From NCBI RefSeq assembly GCF_047730075.1, contig NZ_CP159831.1:124001-188000 (forward strand): a stretch of 64,000 bases of DNA, read 5' to 3'. The DNA is from Njordibacter sp905182035. Lineage in GTDB: Bacteria; Pseudomonadota; Gammaproteobacteria; Pseudomonadales; Balneatricaceae. Position numbers and translations under genes: made by a program. Below, piece after piece: positions 63,234 to 64,000 of the stretch; within the stretch, counting starts at the first letter, position 1; every line of letters starts with the position of its first letter. The notes under the pieces are model-generated. The model did not search any database and was not told where the DNA came from. It saw only the letters and a list, made by a program, of their open reading frames with translations.

Positions 63234-64000
63234 CTAAATATTTGAGCTTTAATTTCCTTTGCAAATAACCTTCCCAAGGGGACTGGCACTGCATTACCTA
63301 TCATCTTAGTCTTTGAAGACAAAGATCCAGTAAATAAAAATGAATCTGGAAAGCCCTGCAGCCTAGCGGCTTCGCGAGCGGTAAATCGTCTACTTTCAAC
63401 TGGCGAAGTATACCTTCCTTCAAATATATAGTCTGAAGGGATTACTGGTAATGCCAAATTGTTTTCATAAATTAGATCAGGAGCTATTACGCCCCCAATC
63501 GAAGGGCTTGTGCTAGCAGGTACCGTCTGTGCAGGTTTGTATGGATCTGCTTTCGGAAATAACCTTGGATTCTTGTAACGTGCAGGGTCATCCAATATTT
63601 TAACTAATCTATCTGGCAAGACGTCCCTTGGGGCGTCCCTAAAACATCCACCATTTGGTATATGAGGAATGAACTGTTTTTCTAGAGCCGAGAAAGGCAA
63701 ATACTTATGATCATCTAAATAGTGAGTTGAGGCTTTAGATAAACCTCGGCCAGAAGTTGGCATAGGAAGGTCCCCAATAACAGAGAAAAGGTCAACAGGA
63801 GTTTGTACTCCTCCAAACAGGCTTCCCAGAAGAATATCAGGAGTTTGGAATTTCTTATCAGACTCTTTTGTGCCAATAATAATTATCCGTTCTCGCCTTT
63901 GTGCCAACCCAAGTAACGTGCAATCTACACGTTGAATCGTAACTTGATAGCCTATTTCATGGAAGCTTTTCTGAACTTCATTCAACGCCATTTTTTCGAG
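63230..64000 (-). CDS. C5-cytosine DNA methyltransferase, C-terminal part (5' end outside window)
   Basis: The frame is open to the right edge; the ATG at 63991 is probably internal. Visible motifs are VIII (QRRERIIIIG), IX (RFTAREAARLQGFPDSF) and X (KMIGNAVPVPLGRLFAKEI). Catalytic motif IV (PC) lies beyond the window. Target recognition sequence lies between VIII and IX. It modifies cytosine at C5 and may be a second modification arm of this locus. It is convergent with the helicase gene. Confidence 0.9.
   Translation of the reverse strand, partial: LEKMALNEVQKSFHEIGYQVTIQRVDCTLLGLAQRRERIIIIGTKESDKKFQTPDILLGSLFGGVQTPVDLFSVIGDLPMPTSGRGLSKASTHYLDDHKYLPFSALEKQFIPHIPNGGCFRDAPRDVLPDRLVKILDDPARYKNPRLFPKADPYKPAQTVPASTSPSIGGVIAPDLIYENNLALPVIPSDYIFEGRYTSPVESRRFTAREAARLQGFPDSFLFTGSLSSKTKMIGNAVPVPLGRLFAKEIKAQIFS

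Overview
The window looks like a chromosomal segment of a marine gammaproteobacterium. The support is family-level: proton-translocating PntAB transhydrogenase, a TPP riboswitch in front of thiB, a PurE/PurK pair, NrtS, DUF2970, a MoxR/VWA pair, an alginate-lyase-like enzyme and a TPR-sulfotransferase. Genus cannot be fixed from the sequence alone. No rRNA, tRNA or CRISPR array was seen.

Layout. (1) 0-12.4 kb is ordinary chromosome: an RND exporter / LolA-like / beta-barrel operon, a MoxR-VWA operon ending in a [2Fe-2S]-hydrolase fusion, a GlxA-type regulator, purEK, an ornithine-cyclodeaminase-like gene, a small K+ channel overlapping a DUF3445 haem demethylase-like gene, and a LysE exporter. 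(2) 12.5-20.3 kb holds a thiamine riboswitch and ThiB, a decaying SxtJ/DUF5989 pair with an in-frame amber codon, an OFA-type MFS transporter, a DMT transporter and pntAB. (3) 20.9-38.8 kb mixes intact genes (TPR-sulfotransferase, class II aldolase, four-member DMT transporter set counted over the window, DUF1800/DUF1501 pair, GBBH-like dioxygenase with SDR and class V aminotransferase) with fragments of MFS, sulfatase, EamA, GNAT and SnoaL-like genes, so it is an actively eroding accessory region. (4) 38.8-47.2 kb is a paralogue nursery. Short SnoaL-like genes, MORN proteins and secreted proteins sharing a 'SGWSDK...RGLxCG' N-terminal module recur with nearly identical leaders, and one 187-bp promoter/signal-peptide/domain segment is reused in front of two different enzymes. 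(5) 47.3-58.25 kb is a tyrosine-recombinase element. Its outer ends carry direct copies of a TGGTGCCC..GAGACAGC core. A third inverted copy at 55.3 kb joins both element ends and so looks like a preserved attP. Inside, two 1,417-bp inverted repeats with no difference at any position I compared bracket a 5.1-kb block. That block carries most of a palm-polymerase-like gene plus a run of small secreted or membrane proteins. The repeat arms are mostly non-coding and contain a strong 19-bp RNA hairpin. (6) 59-64 kb is a restriction-modification locus: a small membrane peptide, an Eco57I-like methylase whose catalytic NPPY has become GPPY, a GIY-YIG-like/DEYH helicase nuclease and a C5-cytosine methyltransferase cut by the window edge.

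How it fits together. The left third is housekeeping and transport. The middle is a zone of gene duplication and decay that appears to diversify secreted proteins by swapping C-terminal modules behind a common leader. The right third is a mobile element followed by a defence locus. The most novel part is the inverted-repeat island. Recombination between its arms would flip the cargo yet rebuild an intact polymerase-like gene in either orientation, because its last 46 codons, including the HDSF motif, are duplicated in both arms.
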